In this document: positions 27,065 to 36,669 of the stretch, in pieces | Position numbering within the stretch: the first letter of the stretch is position 1 | Layout of the letters: each line of letters starts with the position of its first letter | Origin: Clostridiaceae bacterium | GTDB taxonomy: Bacteria; Bacillota; Clostridia; DSM-8532 | Length of the DNA stretch: 41,980 bases | Assembly (NCBI GenBank): GCA_012519655.1 | Contig: JAAYPS010000142.1 | Location: 1 to 41,980, forward strand | Direction: 5' to 3' | Position numbers and translations under genes: made by a program | The notes under the pieces: model-generated | What the model saw: the letters and a program-made list of their open reading frames with translations, nothing else | Database searches by the model: none | Told to the model about the DNA's origin: nothing

Positions 27065-27130
27065 CCTCCAACATTGAAACACTATTATTATGTGAGCATT
27101 TCTATAAAGTTATGCAATACATAATGTTGG
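27065..27130 (-). promoter_or_regulatory. csp leader with alternative stems at the ribosome binding site
   Basis: In the minus-strand leader, CCAACATT (27123-27130 on the plus strand as AATGTTGG) can pair with AATGTTGG (27068-27075), which directly abuts the GGAGG. A second pairing, ATTATGT (27119-27125) with ACATAAT (27087-27093), uses some of the same bases, so the two are mutually exclusive. The rest of the 375-bp gap up to 27432 is AT-rich, including an A/T palindrome near 27292-27325. No certain promoter is seen. Confidence 0.4.
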
Positions 27131-27432
27131 TAAAATCCAAATCACAAAACTAAATTAGTAAATTTTAGCTTATCCTTTAGAGTTTACTTATTCAGCTTAC
27201 CAAATATGCTTGATAATTGCAACACATTGATATATAATTCCAATACTATATTTTTTGTATAAGCCACTAATGTTATAGAACACAAATAAAAAAAATTATT
27301 TTTTAACTAAAATAATTTTTTGAGGAACTACGAGGATACTATTTTTATTCACTTTACTGTTGCATGTACTTTGTAGCGCAAACACCTCTACGATGCATAC
27401 GATGCAATGATTTTATTTTTAGGAGGCTCTTT

Positions 27433-28812
27433 ATGAAAGTCATAATAATTGGCGATGGAAAAGTTGGATACAGTCTTGCTGAGCATCTTTCTAAAGAGGA
27501 CAACGATGTAACCATTATAGATAAAAATCCCGATGCACTAAAAAAAGCAAATGAATATCTTGATGTTATGTGTATCAAGGGAAATGGCGTGAGTACAAAA
27601 ATACTATTAGAGGCTGGTGTAAGGGACACTGATTTACTCATCGCTGCCACTGCAAGCGATGAGATGAATATGGTATGCTGCCTTACTGGGAAAAAACTTG
27701 GCGCAAAACATACAATCGCTCGTATTAGAGACCCAGAATACGCTGATGAGTTGTCATTGCTTAAAAAAGAACTAGAACTTGATATGATTATCAATCCTGA
27801 AAGAGCCGCCGCACGTGAAATCGCAAGGATTTTAAGGTTTCCTCAGGCAGTAAACATAGAGGTTTTTGCAAAAGGACTAGTTGAGATGGTGGAAATAAGA
27901 GTTACAGATCTTATGCCAATTGTCAATATGAAGCTAATGGATATATCTAAATATTACCCATCATCCATATTAATTGCAGCTGTGTTGAGAGATAACGAAG
28001 CTATTATCCCAAGAGGAGACTTTCAAATTAAGACAGACGATATAATTTATGTCATCGGCCAACCCTCCAGCGTAACCAACTTTTGTAAAAAAATCCGGCT
28101 CTATGTTCAGAAAGTCAAATCAGTCATGGTAATCGGTGGTGGACGAATAGCATATTACCTTACGAAATCACTCGAAGAAACTGGCATGAGAGTTAAAATA
28201 ATTGAGCTGGATTATGATAAATGTGTTTCACTCACTGAGCTCCTTCCCGAAACGCTCATTATCAATGGCGATGGTTCGGATGAAAAGTTACTGGAATCTG
28301 AGAACCTTTCGGAAATGAGCGCTTTTATATCCCTTACAAATCGCGATGAAGATAACTTTATGTCTGCGCTTCTTGCAAAGCAAGCAAATGTTCCAAAGGT
28401 TATTACAAAAATCAGTAAAAATAATTACCTTAATCTGATTAAAAATTTGGGCATTGACAGTATTATCAATCCAAGTCTAATTACAACAAACCTTATTCTT
28501 AAGTTTGTTCGTGGCCTGAAAAATGCACTGGGTAATCAAATTGAATCACTCTATAGAATAATCAATAATCAAGCTGAAGCTGTGGAGTTTACAATTAAAG
28601 AAAAGGCCGATTTTTTAGATGTCCCTCTCAAAAACCTAAAAATACATAGGGATATACTTGTTGCAGTTATAGTTCGAAAAAATGAGATAATCATACCCCA
28701 TGGAAATGATTCTATACATTTAGGAGACAGCGTAATATTTATTGCTAAAAATAAACAAATCTCCGACCTGAGCGATATTATTACAACCGGGGGTGTAAAC
28801 CTTGAACTTTAG
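27433..28812 (+). CDS. trkA: Trk potassium uptake regulatory subunit TrkA
   Basis: Cytoplasmic gating subunit of the Trk K+ importer. The 459 residues have two RCK modules, each with an NAD-binding Rossmann fold: IIIGDGKVGYSLAEHL at 3-18 with IIDKNPD, and a second near residue 229 (VMVIGGGRIAYYL, with IIELDYDK). Each is followed by a TrkA-C domain (about 140-220 and 370-455). The duplicated form separates it from single-RCK KtrA. The ATG at 27433 has AGGAGG upstream; the open frame starts 23 codons earlier without such a site. The stop codon overlaps the start of trkH. Confidence 0.96.
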   Translation: MKVIIIGDGKVGYSLAEHLSKEDNDVTIIDKNPDALKKANEYLDVMCIKGNGVSTKILLEAGVRDTDLLIAATASDEMNMVCCLTGKKLGAKHTIARIRDPEYADELSLLKKELELDMIINPERAAAREIARILRFPQAVNIEVFAKGLVEMVEIRVTDLMPIVNMKLMDISKYYPSSILIAAVLRDNEAIIPRGDFQIKTDDIIYVIGQPSSVTNFCKKIRLYVQKVKSVMVIGGGRIAYYLTKSLEETGMRVKIIELDYDKCVSLTELLPETLIINGDGSDEKLLESENLSEMSAFISLTNRDEDNFMSALLAKQANVPKVITKISKNNYLNLIKNLGIDSIINPSLITTNLILKFVRGLKNALGNQIESLYRIINNQAEAVEFTIKEKADFLDVPLKNLKIHRDILVAVIVRKNEIIIPHGNDSIHLGDSVIFIAKNKQISDLSDIITTGGVNLEL

Positions 28813-30253
28813 GATGATTTTGAAAAGCCTTGGAGTTGTTATACTTATAGAGGGATTGTGCATGGTACCTCCTCTGATTGTAAGTTTTGTCTATGGGCAG
28901 GACGATGCAGCAGCTTTCATAATTTCGATAATTCTCTGTGCTGTAATCGGATTTTCACTCTATACTATACACATAAAAAACATCAATTTTTATGCGCGAG
29001 ATGGCTTCGTAATGGTTGCACTTGGCTGGGTTTTTATTTCATTATTGGGCTCAATCCCTTTTATACTAAGTAACACCATATCATCACCCATAGATGCATT
29101 TTTTGAGACGGTTTCAGGTTTTACAACAACGGGCTCAACAATATTACAAGAAATCGAAAGTCTACCTAAGGGTATTTTGTTCTGGAGAAGCTTCACACAG
29201 TGGATTGGGGGCATGGGGGTTCTGGTACTGACTTTAGCAGTTCTGCCTTCTGTCGGTGCAAGTTCTCTGCATATAATCAAAGCTGAATCAACAGGACCTA
29301 ATGTTGAAAAGTTAGTTCCTAAAATCGGTCAATCAGCCAGAATACTGTATACAATTTACACAGTTATGACTACTATTCAAGTAATACTACTATTGTTCGC
29401 AGGAATGCCACTGTATGACTCTTTAATACATGCATTTGGAACTGCTGGTACAGGCGGATTTTCATCTAGAAATTTAAGTGTAGGGGCATATGGAAATGTA
29501 TATGTAGAAGTCGTCATAACTGTGTTTACTATACTTTTTGGTGTAAACTTCAGTCTTTACTATCAAATCCTAAAAGGCAACATAAAATCTGCCATTGAAG
29601 ATGAAGAATTTCGTTTTTATATTGGAACTATTACCATCTCAATTATATTTGTAGCTATTAACTTGTATTCGAATGGACTTTTCTCATTTAGTGATAGTAT
29701 AAGGCATTCTTCTTTTCAGGTTGGAACCATAATTACAACAACAGGATATTCAACAACGGACTTTAATCTTTGGCCCACTTTTAGTAAAATGATCCTCATT
29801 ACTCTTATGTTCTTCGGAGGTAGCGCTGGTTCAACAGCTGGTGGAATAAAGTTCCTGAGAATAGTACTGCTGCTCAAGACAGTAAAGCGTGGAGTTACGA
29901 AAGCTTTACATCCCAGAGCAGTGCACACAATAAAATTAAACAAGAAAGTTGTTGATGATAACACAATCAGTAGAACTTTAACTTTTTTCTTTGCATACAT
30001 GTTAATATTTTTAGTATCATTACTACTAATTACTCTTAATGGAAAAGATCTAATTACTTCTGCAACAGCTGTTTTATCAACATTATCTAATGTAGGTCCC
30101 GGATTTGAAGTAATTGGTCCAATGGGTAATTTCTCGGATTTTTCACATGGTAGTAAGCTTGTTCTCTGTTTTAACATGATAGCAGGAAGACTTGAATTAC
30201 TTCCCATGTTATTACTTTTTTCTCCCACTGCTTGGAAAAAAGCAAGCATATAA
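28802..30253 (+). CDS. trkH: Trk potassium uptake channel subunit TrkH
   Basis: K+-translocating membrane subunit, 483 residues, with four M1-P-M2 repeats. Pore-loop segments are TGFTTTGSTIL (about 105-115), GTAGTGGFSS (about 215-225), TTTGYSTTDF (about 315-325) and LSNVGPGFEV (about 425-435), each with the central glycine of the selectivity filter. I keep the TTG start at 28802 because GGGGGTG lies 6 bases before it; an ATG four codons later has no such site. It overlaps trkA by 11 bp, so the pair is translationally coupled. Confidence 0.96.
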   Translation: MNFRMILKSLGVVILIEGLCMVPPLIVSFVYGQDDAAAFIISIILCAVIGFSLYTIHIKNINFYARDGFVMVALGWVFISLLGSIPFILSNTISSPIDAFFETVSGFTTTGSTILQEIESLPKGILFWRSFTQWIGGMGVLVLTLAVLPSVGASSLHIIKAESTGPNVEKLVPKIGQSARILYTIYTVMTTIQVILLLFAGMPLYDSLIHAFGTAGTGGFSSRNLSVGAYGNVYVEVVITVFTILFGVNFSLYYQILKGNIKSAIEDEEFRFYIGTITISIIFVAINLYSNGLFSFSDSIRHSSFQVGTIITTTGYSTTDFNLWPTFSKMILITLMFFGGSAGSTAGGIKFLRIVLLLKTVKRGVTKALHPRAVHTIKLNKKVVDDNTISRTLTFFFAYMLIFLVSLLLITLNGKDLITSATAVLSTLSNVGPGFEVIGPMGNFSDFSHGSKLVLCFNMIAGRLELLPMLLLFSPTAWKKASI

Positions 30254-30263
30254 ATTGTAAGAT

Positions 30264-30354
30264 AAAATTAGCTGTACAACATGTATGTTATGCTTCCGCA
30301 TATAACAACAATATTGTACAGCAGAACTTAAAGTATGCAACATCGTGAAATGCT
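30264..30354. repeat. Palindromic element copy, inverted and one end worn
   Basis: The end GCAACATCGTGAAATGCT (30337-30354) is the reverse complement of the family left end. GCTGTACAA (30271-30279) and TTGTACAGC (30314-30322) are perfect inner arms, with TGTTATGC-TTCC-GCATATAACA inside them. The other terminal repeat is not recognisable. It lies just after trkH. Confidence 0.65.
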
Positions 30355-30438
30355 AAGTTTATTGAAGTAGTATAGCTACACAAAGTAGAATGGTTTTACT
30401 ACTAATCAAGTAAAAGAACCGAGTTGTAAGCAAGATGT

Positions 30439-30474
30439 AGGGACGAGCAACAAACAATGTTTGTGCAAGCCCCT
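30439..30474. repeat. Imperfect inverted repeat before the GH2 stop
   Basis: AGGGACGAGCAACAAAC pairs imperfectly with GTTTGTGCAAGCCCCT (ending 30474), 7 bp from the GH2 stop codon. It could act as the 3' end hairpin of the GH2 mRNA, but no T tract follows on either strand. It resembles short REP-type palindromes. Confidence 0.5.
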
Positions 30475-30480
30475 AAGAAC

Positions 30481-32880
30481 TTAAACATTCTCAATTTTGC
30501 AAGGAATTTCGAGTTCAGCACCTACTAACCCTTCTGCTTTAGCTGTAACCTTTATAGTACCTTCACATCTAGCTGATTCTATATAAATCAGCAATCTTCC
30601 ATTATATGCAGTTCTGAAATGATTTGAATATGGCGTTGTATCTCTTAAGTTACCATTCTCAAGCCCTAATAGAGAACCCCCGCCTTCTACCACTACATGA
30701 ATTTCATCTTGAGCAGAGCTTACAAGCTGACCCTTAGAATCGGTAATCTCGGCTATAACATGTGTTATATCTTTTCCGTCAGCTTTTAGGCATTCGTCAA
30801 TGCTCACCAATCTTATATTTGATGCAGAACCTACTGTTGATAAAACGTTAGTGACCTTATCTTGCTTCTCATTTCTACCAACAGCTTTTAATTCACCTTC
30901 AGTAAAGGGTACAATCCAAGTTAAATAGCCCTCTGGACAATCTTTTAACTGTTTAATACCATAGGATTTGTCGTTAATAAACAGCTCTGTTTCGTCACAG
31001 TTGGTAAAACAAATAACATGGATCATATCTTGTTCGGAGTAATTCCATGAACAGGATATACCATCGGTGTATGAGAAGTTTTCGCCTTTAGGTTCTACAT
31101 GTGATGTAAAGAGCTGAATCATTGGCGCATCCGACCATAAACTCTTACGGAAGTAGTATATTGGTTTTTTAAACCCAGCTACATCCAAATGCCCGGATTC
31201 AGAACCATGGCTTGGCCAACCCTGTGTTTCTCCAAGGAAGTCGATTCCAGTCCAAAGAAACTGTCCTGATATGAAGTCGTAATCTAGAACGGTCTGCCAT
31301 TCTTTTATGCCTCTTGTGTTTTCACTACCTAAAATAATATTTGCTGGATATTTAGCATGATCTTCTTCATACAAGTGTTCTTTATAATTGTATCCGACAA
31401 CATCGAGACAGTCAGCAAGACCTGTAATATTTGACACTTCAGGAAATGCCAGTCCAGCAGTCACTGGCCTTGTTTTATCCCACTTCTTAACAATCTCCCT
31501 TAGTTTTTTTGCAACAACTACAAGTCTTTCTGCCCTCGGTCTGTTAGGATCATAAAGTCTTTCATTAATAGGTTTATTGGCATCATTGTTCCCTGTAGCT
31601 AATTGATGTGAGGGATGGCAATAAGGATCATTTGGATAATCAATCTCATTTCCTATACTCCACATTATAATAGATGGGTGGTTTCTGCCCCGCAGTACTA
31701 ACTGAGTTAGATCTGCCTCATGCCATTGTGGAAAATCCTCATAGTAGCCGTAATGGGCAGGAGGATATACATTATGGCCTTTTACCCATTTGTTTTTTAC
31801 ACCTTCCCACTCGTCAAAAGCTTCATCTATTACAAGAAAACCCATTTCATCACACAAATCATATAATTCTGGCATATGAGGATTGTGGCTCATACGAATC
31901 GAGTTGCATCCCATTTCCTTTAAAGCATTAAGTCTTCTTTCCCATACTTTTTTCCTAACAGCTGCTCCAAGACAACCAGCATCATGGTGTATGCAAACTC
32001 CCTTTAATTTCATCCCTTTGCCATTAAGGAAGAAGCCTTTGTCGGGATGGAAATTAAAAGTTCGTATACCGGTATTTATTATTTCACAATCAATAACTAC
32101 TCCATCTTTTTTAATCTCTGTGATGCATTTATATAAAAAAGGATCCTCAGGTGACCATAGTCTTGGAGAAGTTACATTCAATGTTTGCATATCGACAGCT
32201 TCACCATCACCATATATTTTGCATAAATTCTCTGTTGAAGCCACTATATCTTCTCCGGAATAAAAAGTATGGCTAATTGAAACATTTGCATTAGTATTGG
32301 TTGTATTTTTCACAGTAGTTTCTATTTCTATTAGTGCACTTTCCTTACTAGCGCTTTTAGTCGATACGAACACACCGTTTATTGGTGCAAATACTTTGTT
32401 TTTTAATACTACTGTTACTTTTCGATAAATTCCAGATCCAGTATACCACCTTGAATCTGCAATATATCTGTGATCAACTTTTACCGTTAAAACATTTGGC
32501 GTATCTCCAAAACATGCAAAATCGGTAATATCATAAATAAATTCAGTATAACCATATGGCCTCTTCCCAAGATAATAACTATTACACCACACCATACTGT
32601 TATTGTATACACCATCGAAAACTACATAAACACGCATGCCTTTGTACTCTTCAGGAAGATAAAACATTTTTCTGTAATAACCAGTACCGCCAGGAAGATA
32701 TCCTGTACCACTCGAATTTGAAATTGAAAACGGATGCTCCACAGCCCAATCATGGGGTATATTCACAGTCCGCCACGAACTATCATCATAACCTTTAAAC
32801 CATGCATACTGCTCCTCACCCAAATAAAACTTCCAATCCAAACATAAATCAATTTTTTTATGTGCAATTTTTGTATTCAT
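30481..32880 (-). CDS. GH2 family beta-galactosidase-like glycosidase
   Basis: Retaining beta-glycosidase of 799 residues without a signal peptide. It has a sugar-binding jelly roll (about 10-160, with NIPHDWAVE, GTGYYRK and RWYTGSGIYRKV), an immunoglobulin-like domain (about 165-275), a TIM barrel (about 285-590) and C-terminal beta domains. The acid/base is the Glu of WSIGNE (residue 412) and the nucleophile is the Glu of LGSENTRG (residue 520). HHDAG and RMSHNPH are typical. Beta-galactosidase is most likely; related members act on galactans or glucuronides. An ATG (32880) or a GTG two codons earlier can serve as start, both after AAGGA. It follows the transporter operon behind a terminator. 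Confidence 0.93.
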   Translation of the reverse strand: MNTKIAHKKIDLCLDWKFYLGEEQYAWFKGYDDSSWRTVNIPHDWAVEHPFSISNSSGTGYLPGGTGYYRKMFYLPEEYKGMRVYVVFDGVYNNSMVWCNSYYLGKRPYGYTEFIYDITDFACFGDTPNVLTVKVDHRYIADSRWYTGSGIYRKVTVVLKNKVFAPINGVFVSTKSASKESALIEIETTVKNTTNTNANVSISHTFYSGEDIVASTENLCKIYGDGEAVDMQTLNVTSPRLWSPEDPFLYKCITEIKKDGVVIDCEIINTGIRTFNFHPDKGFFLNGKGMKLKGVCIHHDAGCLGAAVRKKVWERRLNALKEMGCNSIRMSHNPHMPELYDLCDEMGFLVIDEAFDEWEGVKNKWVKGHNVYPPAHYGYYEDFPQWHEADLTQLVLRGRNHPSIIMWSIGNEIDYPNDPYCHPSHQLATGNNDANKPINERLYDPNRPRAERLVVVAKKLREIVKKWDKTRPVTAGLAFPEVSNITGLADCLDVVGYNYKEHLYEEDHAKYPANIILGSENTRGIKEWQTVLDYDFISGQFLWTGIDFLGETQGWPSHGSESGHLDVAGFKKPIYYFRKSLWSDAPMIQLFTSHVEPKGENFSYTDGISCSWNYSEQDMIHVICFTNCDETELFINDKSYGIKQLKDCPEGYLTWIVPFTEGELKAVGRNEKQDKVTNVLSTVGSASNIRLVSIDECLKADGKDITHVIAEITDSKGQLVSSAQDEIHVVVEGGGSLLGLENGNLRDTTPYSNHFRTAYNGRLLIYIESARCEGTIKVTAKAEGLVGAELEIPCKIENV

Positions 32881-32900
32881 ACCCACCCAAATCCTTAATT

Positions 32901-33020
32901 AGCATTTTACGATGTTACATATTATGAGTTTCTGCTGTATAATAAATTTGGTTTACATATAAGCGTTTCCAATACTCTATTCAACAGCTAATTATTGTTA
33001 AGGTTACATCGCAAAAACCT
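32901..33020. repeat. Palindromic MITE-like element, about 120 bp
   Basis: Left end AGCATTTTACGATGTTACAT (32901-32920) and right end AGGTTACATCGCAAAAACCT (33001-33020) are imperfect inverted repeats. Inner GCTGTATAATA and TCAACAGCTAATTATTG match the other copies. It fills the gap between GH2 and the transporter terminator, so GH2 may be transcribed from within or through it. TTGGAAACGCTTATA read on the minus strand is one base off a cre-like site. Confidence 0.75.
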
Positions 33021-33030
33021 TTAATAAATT

Positions 33031-33059
33031 GACAGGCTATCACTGACAGATAGCCTGCC
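33031..33059 (-). terminator. Hairpin after the binding-protein gene
   Basis: GACAGGCTATC (33031-33041) pairs with GATAGCCTGCC (33049-33059), one mismatch at the base, 12 bp after the stop codon of the binding-protein gene. The T tract on the minus strand is poor (AATTTATT). Confidence 0.65.
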
Positions 33060-33070
33060 AATTCAGTTTT

Positions 33071-34678
33071 CTATAGAGAATTCTTAAATTCTGTTAGTTG
33101 CTTCTGTACTTCATCAAGTACCTTTTGGTATCCAGCCATTTCAAGTTCGGCGCGGAATTCTTTCACCACAGTTTCAGGATCTCCTGCCTTACCAACACTA
33201 ATGGCAGGTAGATATCTGTTCACAACATCACTCAATGCTGCAAGTTCACTCTCAACTGGTGACTTATCAAAAACAAATCTACCATATCTGTATGGTTTTG
33301 CATATGTTTCGAAATCAGCATATAGTTCTTCATAGTTATCAATCCAAGTAGTACTTGGGAATGCCAATTCAAATTTGTCCATACGTCCACCCCAGAAGTT
33401 GGATGAAAAACCGTGCTGGTCTGTTACAAATCCTTCTGGAAGGTCTCTTTGTCCTTTATCATTAATAACATACTGAACTCCTTCAATACCCCAGTTGAAG
33501 AGTTTATACATTGTTTCGTCATTTCTGATTAAATCATATACCATAAGAGCTCTCTCAGGATTTTTACAGTTTGCAGCAATGGCTGTAGCTCCGTGTGTAA
33601 TTGACATCTTGGTTAAGTTTTTGCTTTCTTCAGCCCATGGGAAAAACTGTAAATCAGCACCTGGAACTTCTCTTTCTAATTCTTTGTAAGCAGATACATA
33701 CGTCTGAGTATGATGTTGACGTACTCCTGTTAAGCCAGCCTTAAATTGAACCCAGGTATCAGCGGTATTGTTGAGAACGTCCTCTCTCCAATATCCTGCA
33801 TCTCCCCATTCCTTCATTTCTTTAGCAAAGTTAAGAAGCATATCCGTACCATCATCAAGAGGTAAGAAACGTGATCTAACTTCCCACCATTCATCGTCGG
33901 ATTTTCCAAATGCAAGTCCCTCTGGTACAGGATCTATACAGATATAGGATGATTTAGAGTTAGTCCAACCATCATATAGTGCTTTCATGTTGGATGCACC
34001 AGCAATATCAAAGGGTATAACACCCTGACTGCCAAAATTATCTTTTACTCCCTGTAAATAAACTTGGAAGTCATCCCATGAATCTATTTTCTCAGTAATA
34101 CCAAATTGTCTTGCCCAATCACCTCTGTACATATAACCATGATTAATCCATTGTGAATACATATCCTCTGGGATAGCAATAATGTCACCTTTAAATGTAA
34201 CTTCTGCCCAACTTGATTCGGGAACTGTTTCCCATGTAATAGGTGCGTATGTAGGCAAAAGGTCGTTAAGTTCAAGGAATGCTCCCCTTTGTGCATTCGG
34301 CCACATTTCTAACCAGTCAGAAGCTGAATTTATCATATCAAGTCCTTCACCTGTTGCAAGGAGCAAATTATACTGTGTCATGTAGTCTGTCCAGCCTATG
34401 TACTGAACTTCAAGAGCGCAATTTAGTTTGTCCTTTAAATATTTGTCCCATTCAGCTTTAACGGCTTCATATTGTCCGTTGGTAGGTTTATTCCCTAAAG
34501 ACAGATGTGATATAGTAACAAACTTCGATGTGTCTATTCCTTTAGCGTCGCCACTTGATGTGCCTGTTGTGCCAGTACTTCCGCCTTTTCCACCTTGCGT
34601 TGTTGTACACGATACCATTGTCACAGCCAGCATAAGTGCGAAAATGAGCGCAAGAATTCTAGTGAGTTTGCTTTTCAT
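33071..34678 (-). CDS. Sugar ABC transporter substrate-binding lipoprotein (LipO/LplA type)
   Basis: A 535-residue extracellular solute-binding protein. The signal peptide is MKSKLTRILALIFALMLAVT and the lipobox ends at C24 (MVSC), followed by a Gly/Ser/Thr-rich linker (about 27-45). The mature part has the two-lobe fold of large oligosaccharide binders: LAGTGEGLDMINSASDWLEM-like residues near 110-130, and aromatic residues (WTNSKSSY, WEVRSRF, FNWGIEGVQYV) fit for stacking on sugars. It lies 69 bp after its permease partners. The GH2 gene just downstream points to a galactose- or other beta-linked oligosaccharide, but this is inference. Confidence 0.94.
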   Translation of the reverse strand: MKSKLTRILALIFALMLAVTMVSCTTTQGGKGGSTGTTGTSSGDAKGIDTSKFVTISHLSLGNKPTNGQYEAVKAEWDKYLKDKLNCALEVQYIGWTDYMTQYNLLLATGEGLDMINSASDWLEMWPNAQRGAFLELNDLLPTYAPITWETVPESSWAEVTFKGDIIAIPEDMYSQWINHGYMYRGDWARQFGITEKIDSWDDFQVYLQGVKDNFGSQGVIPFDIAGASNMKALYDGWTNSKSSYICIDPVPEGLAFGKSDDEWWEVRSRFLPLDDGTDMLLNFAKEMKEWGDAGYWREDVLNNTADTWVQFKAGLTGVRQHHTQTYVSAYKELEREVPGADLQFFPWAEESKNLTKMSITHGATAIAANCKNPERALMVYDLIRNDETMYKLFNWGIEGVQYVINDKGQRDLPEGFVTDQHGFSSNFWGGRMDKFELAFPSTTWIDNYEELYADFETYAKPYRYGRFVFDKSPVESELAALSDVVNRYLPAISVGKAGDPETVVKEFRAELEMAGYQKVLDEVQKQLTEFKNSL

Positions 34679-34747
34679 ACGAAAATCCTCCTTTTTACAG
34701 TTAAATTATTGAATTATTTTCATATAACCGCCAGGTTATTTGAATGC

Positions 34748-35698
34748 TTAACCCTTCACTGCGCCTACTGTAATTCCTTGAATAAAGTATTTTTGGACAA
34801 ATGGATAAACAAAGATGATTGGTCCTGTAGCTACTACAGCTGTTGCCATTTTCATTGACTCCATCGGGATGTCCACTGCAGGAATATTCGAAGCAGCCGC
34901 TGAATCCCTAATGTAGCGTGCCTCATTAATAGTGTTGTATAAGAATAGTTGTAATGGTCGATATTTTACATTACTCGAAAGAAATAACATTGCATTATAC
35001 CATTCATTCCAATATGTTAATGCAAGAAACAAACCAACCGTTGCGAGAGCGGGCTTTGCTGTAGGAAGTATGATTTTTATGAATATATAGAAATCACCAG
35101 CTCCATCAATTGTTGCCGATTCAGTGATCGAGTGTGGGATGGATTTTAGAAAATTTTTCATAAGAATTATCAGCCATGGTGACATAAGCAAAGGTAAAAG
35201 CACCGCAAGATAGTTGTCTTTTAGCTTTAAAGTTTGTGTTACCATCATATAAAATGGTATAAGTCCCCCTGAAAATAAAGTGGTAAAGTATATGTAAAAA
35301 GATATAATATTCCTAAGTGGGAAGTCGGGTCTTTGCAACGCATATCCAGTCATTGATATGATAAATAAACCTACTAAGGTACCTATAACTGTCATTGATA
35401 TTGTCAATGCATAAGAGCCCAGGATCTGTTCGGGATTATTAAATATCAAATTGTATGCATCGAGGCTCAATTCTTTTGGAATTATAGAAAACCCCTGAAG
35501 TACTATACTTCTCTCAGACGAGAAAGAAGCAGAGATAATAAGAACAAAAGGAAGTATACACAATATACTGAGGAGCCCTGTAAAAGCAACACCTACAATT
35601 TGTATGAACCTTTGTGTCTTATCTACAACTTTTTGCCCACCTGTAGATTTTCTCATATCAATTTTTGAAATCACATCGGTCTGTAAACTATCCTGCAT
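34748..35698 (-). CDS. Carbohydrate ABC transporter permease, LplC/MalG type
   Basis: Channel subunit of the importer, 316 residues, about six membrane segments beginning near residue 38. The ATPase-docking EAA loop reads ITESATIDGAGDFYIF followed by ILPTAKPALATVG, and the C-terminus is QKYFIQGITVGAVKG, close to the permease at 94-1002. I start at the ATG (35698), which has GGGGGTG 7 bases upstream; the open frame runs 13 codons further and would overlap the previous gene. It lies between the LplB-type gene and the binding-protein gene in one operon. A shared MsmX-like ATPase is expected elsewhere. Confidence 0.94.
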   Translation of the reverse strand: MQDSLQTDVISKIDMRKSTGGQKVVDKTQRFIQIVGVAFTGLLSILCILPFVLIISASFSSERSIVLQGFSIIPKELSLDAYNLIFNNPEQILGSYALTISMTVIGTLVGLFIISMTGYALQRPDFPLRNIISFYIYFTTLFSGGLIPFYMMVTQTLKLKDNYLAVLLPLLMSPWLIILMKNFLKSIPHSITESATIDGAGDFYIFIKIILPTAKPALATVGLFLALTYWNEWYNAMLFLSSNVKYRPLQLFLYNTINEARYIRDSAAASNIPAVDIPMESMKMATAVVATGPIIFVYPFVQKYFIQGITVGAVKG

Positions 35699-35711
35699 TA
35701 CTGGACACCCC

Positions 35712-36650
35712 CTAAAACAATGAGTATTCCGGCTCAATTTTCTTAACTATCGTATTTACAGTCATAACGAGAACAAAACCAAACAGTGATTGGAAAAGTC
35801 CCACAGCACTTCCCATGGAGAAATTAAAATTAACATTTAAAGACCGGAATACGAATGTTTCTATGATGTCAGTTTTCTCAAAAAGCGCCATGTTGTTTGC
35901 ACCTGTTAGGTTATAGAATAGCCCAAAATTACCTTTCATTATCCCCCCTAAAGCAAACAATAATAGAATAATAAATGTTGGTTTTAAACAAGGAAGTAAG
36001 ATATATCGAATACGCTGGAAAGCATTTGCTCCATCTATTTCACTAGCCTCCATCATTTCGGCGTCAATTCCCATAATGGCTGCAAAATATACAATGGAAC
36101 CATATCCTGTAGATTGCCAAAGATAAGCCAAAACAATAATTATAGGCCATAATTCGGGTATAGAATAGAAATTGATTGTATTTGCGTCTAACTGTTTTAG
36201 TAGAGAATTAATAAAACCCGTCTGAACATTGAGTAAGTTATAGGCAAATACACCTATAACAACCGCAGAAATGAAATAAGGCAAAAACATAACACTTTGA
36301 GAGAACTTCTTATAAATGTTTAGCTTTTTGCCCACCATCTCATTAAACAATATAGCTACTGTAATTTGTAGAATATTTCCCGTTACAATAAAAGCAAGAT
36401 TATAAAGAACTGTATTTCGTGTTAAAGTCCACAACTGCCCCGATAATGCCAGAAATCGAAAATTCTCAAGCCCTACAAACTCGCTTCCGAATATCCCATC
36501 TCTATAGTTAAATCGAACAAACGCGAGCCAGGCACCTGGCATGGGAAGATAAGAAAAAATAAAAAAGAAAACTATAGCTGGTACACACATAAACAGAAGA
36601 GTTCTCTTCTTGTTAATCTTTTTAAAAACTTCAGCAATTCTACCTTTCAT
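35712..36650 (-). CDS. Carbohydrate ABC transporter permease, LplB type
   Basis: First gene of the transporter operon, 312 residues, six or so membrane segments starting at about 17-35. The EAA loop reads EMMEASEIDGANAFQRI followed by LLPCLKPTF. The opening SYLPMPGAWLAFVRF with EFVGLENFRFL is typical of oligosaccharide permeases of the LplB/YtcP group. GGAGGGG lies before the ATG. The consensus promoter and LacI-type operator at 36670-36717 sit directly upstream, so this is the best supported regulated gene in the window. Confidence 0.94.
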   Translation of the reverse strand: MKGRIAEVFKKINKKRTLLFMCVPAIVFFFIFSYLPMPGAWLAFVRFNYRDGIFGSEFVGLENFRFLALSGQLWTLTRNTVLYNLAFIVTGNILQITVAILFNEMVGKKLNIYKKFSQSVMFLPYFISAVVIGVFAYNLLNVQTGFINSLLKQLDANTINFYSIPELWPIIIVLAYLWQSTGYGSIVYFAAIMGIDAEMMEASEIDGANAFQRIRYILLPCLKPTFIILLLFALGGIMKGNFGLFYNLTGANNMALFEKTDIIETFVFRSLNVNFNFSMGSAVGLFQSLFGFVLVMTVNTIVKKIEPEYSLF

Positions 36651-36669
36651 AAAACCCCTCCGTTCTTTA

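Noticed and set aside
27354-27794. 146-codon minus-strand frame inside trkA
   Set aside because: It is antisense to the conserved Rossmann domain of trkA and low-complexity serine-rich.
29716-30249. 177-codon minus-strand frame inside trkH
   Set aside because: Antisense shadow of the conserved TrkH pore region, without a ribosome binding site.
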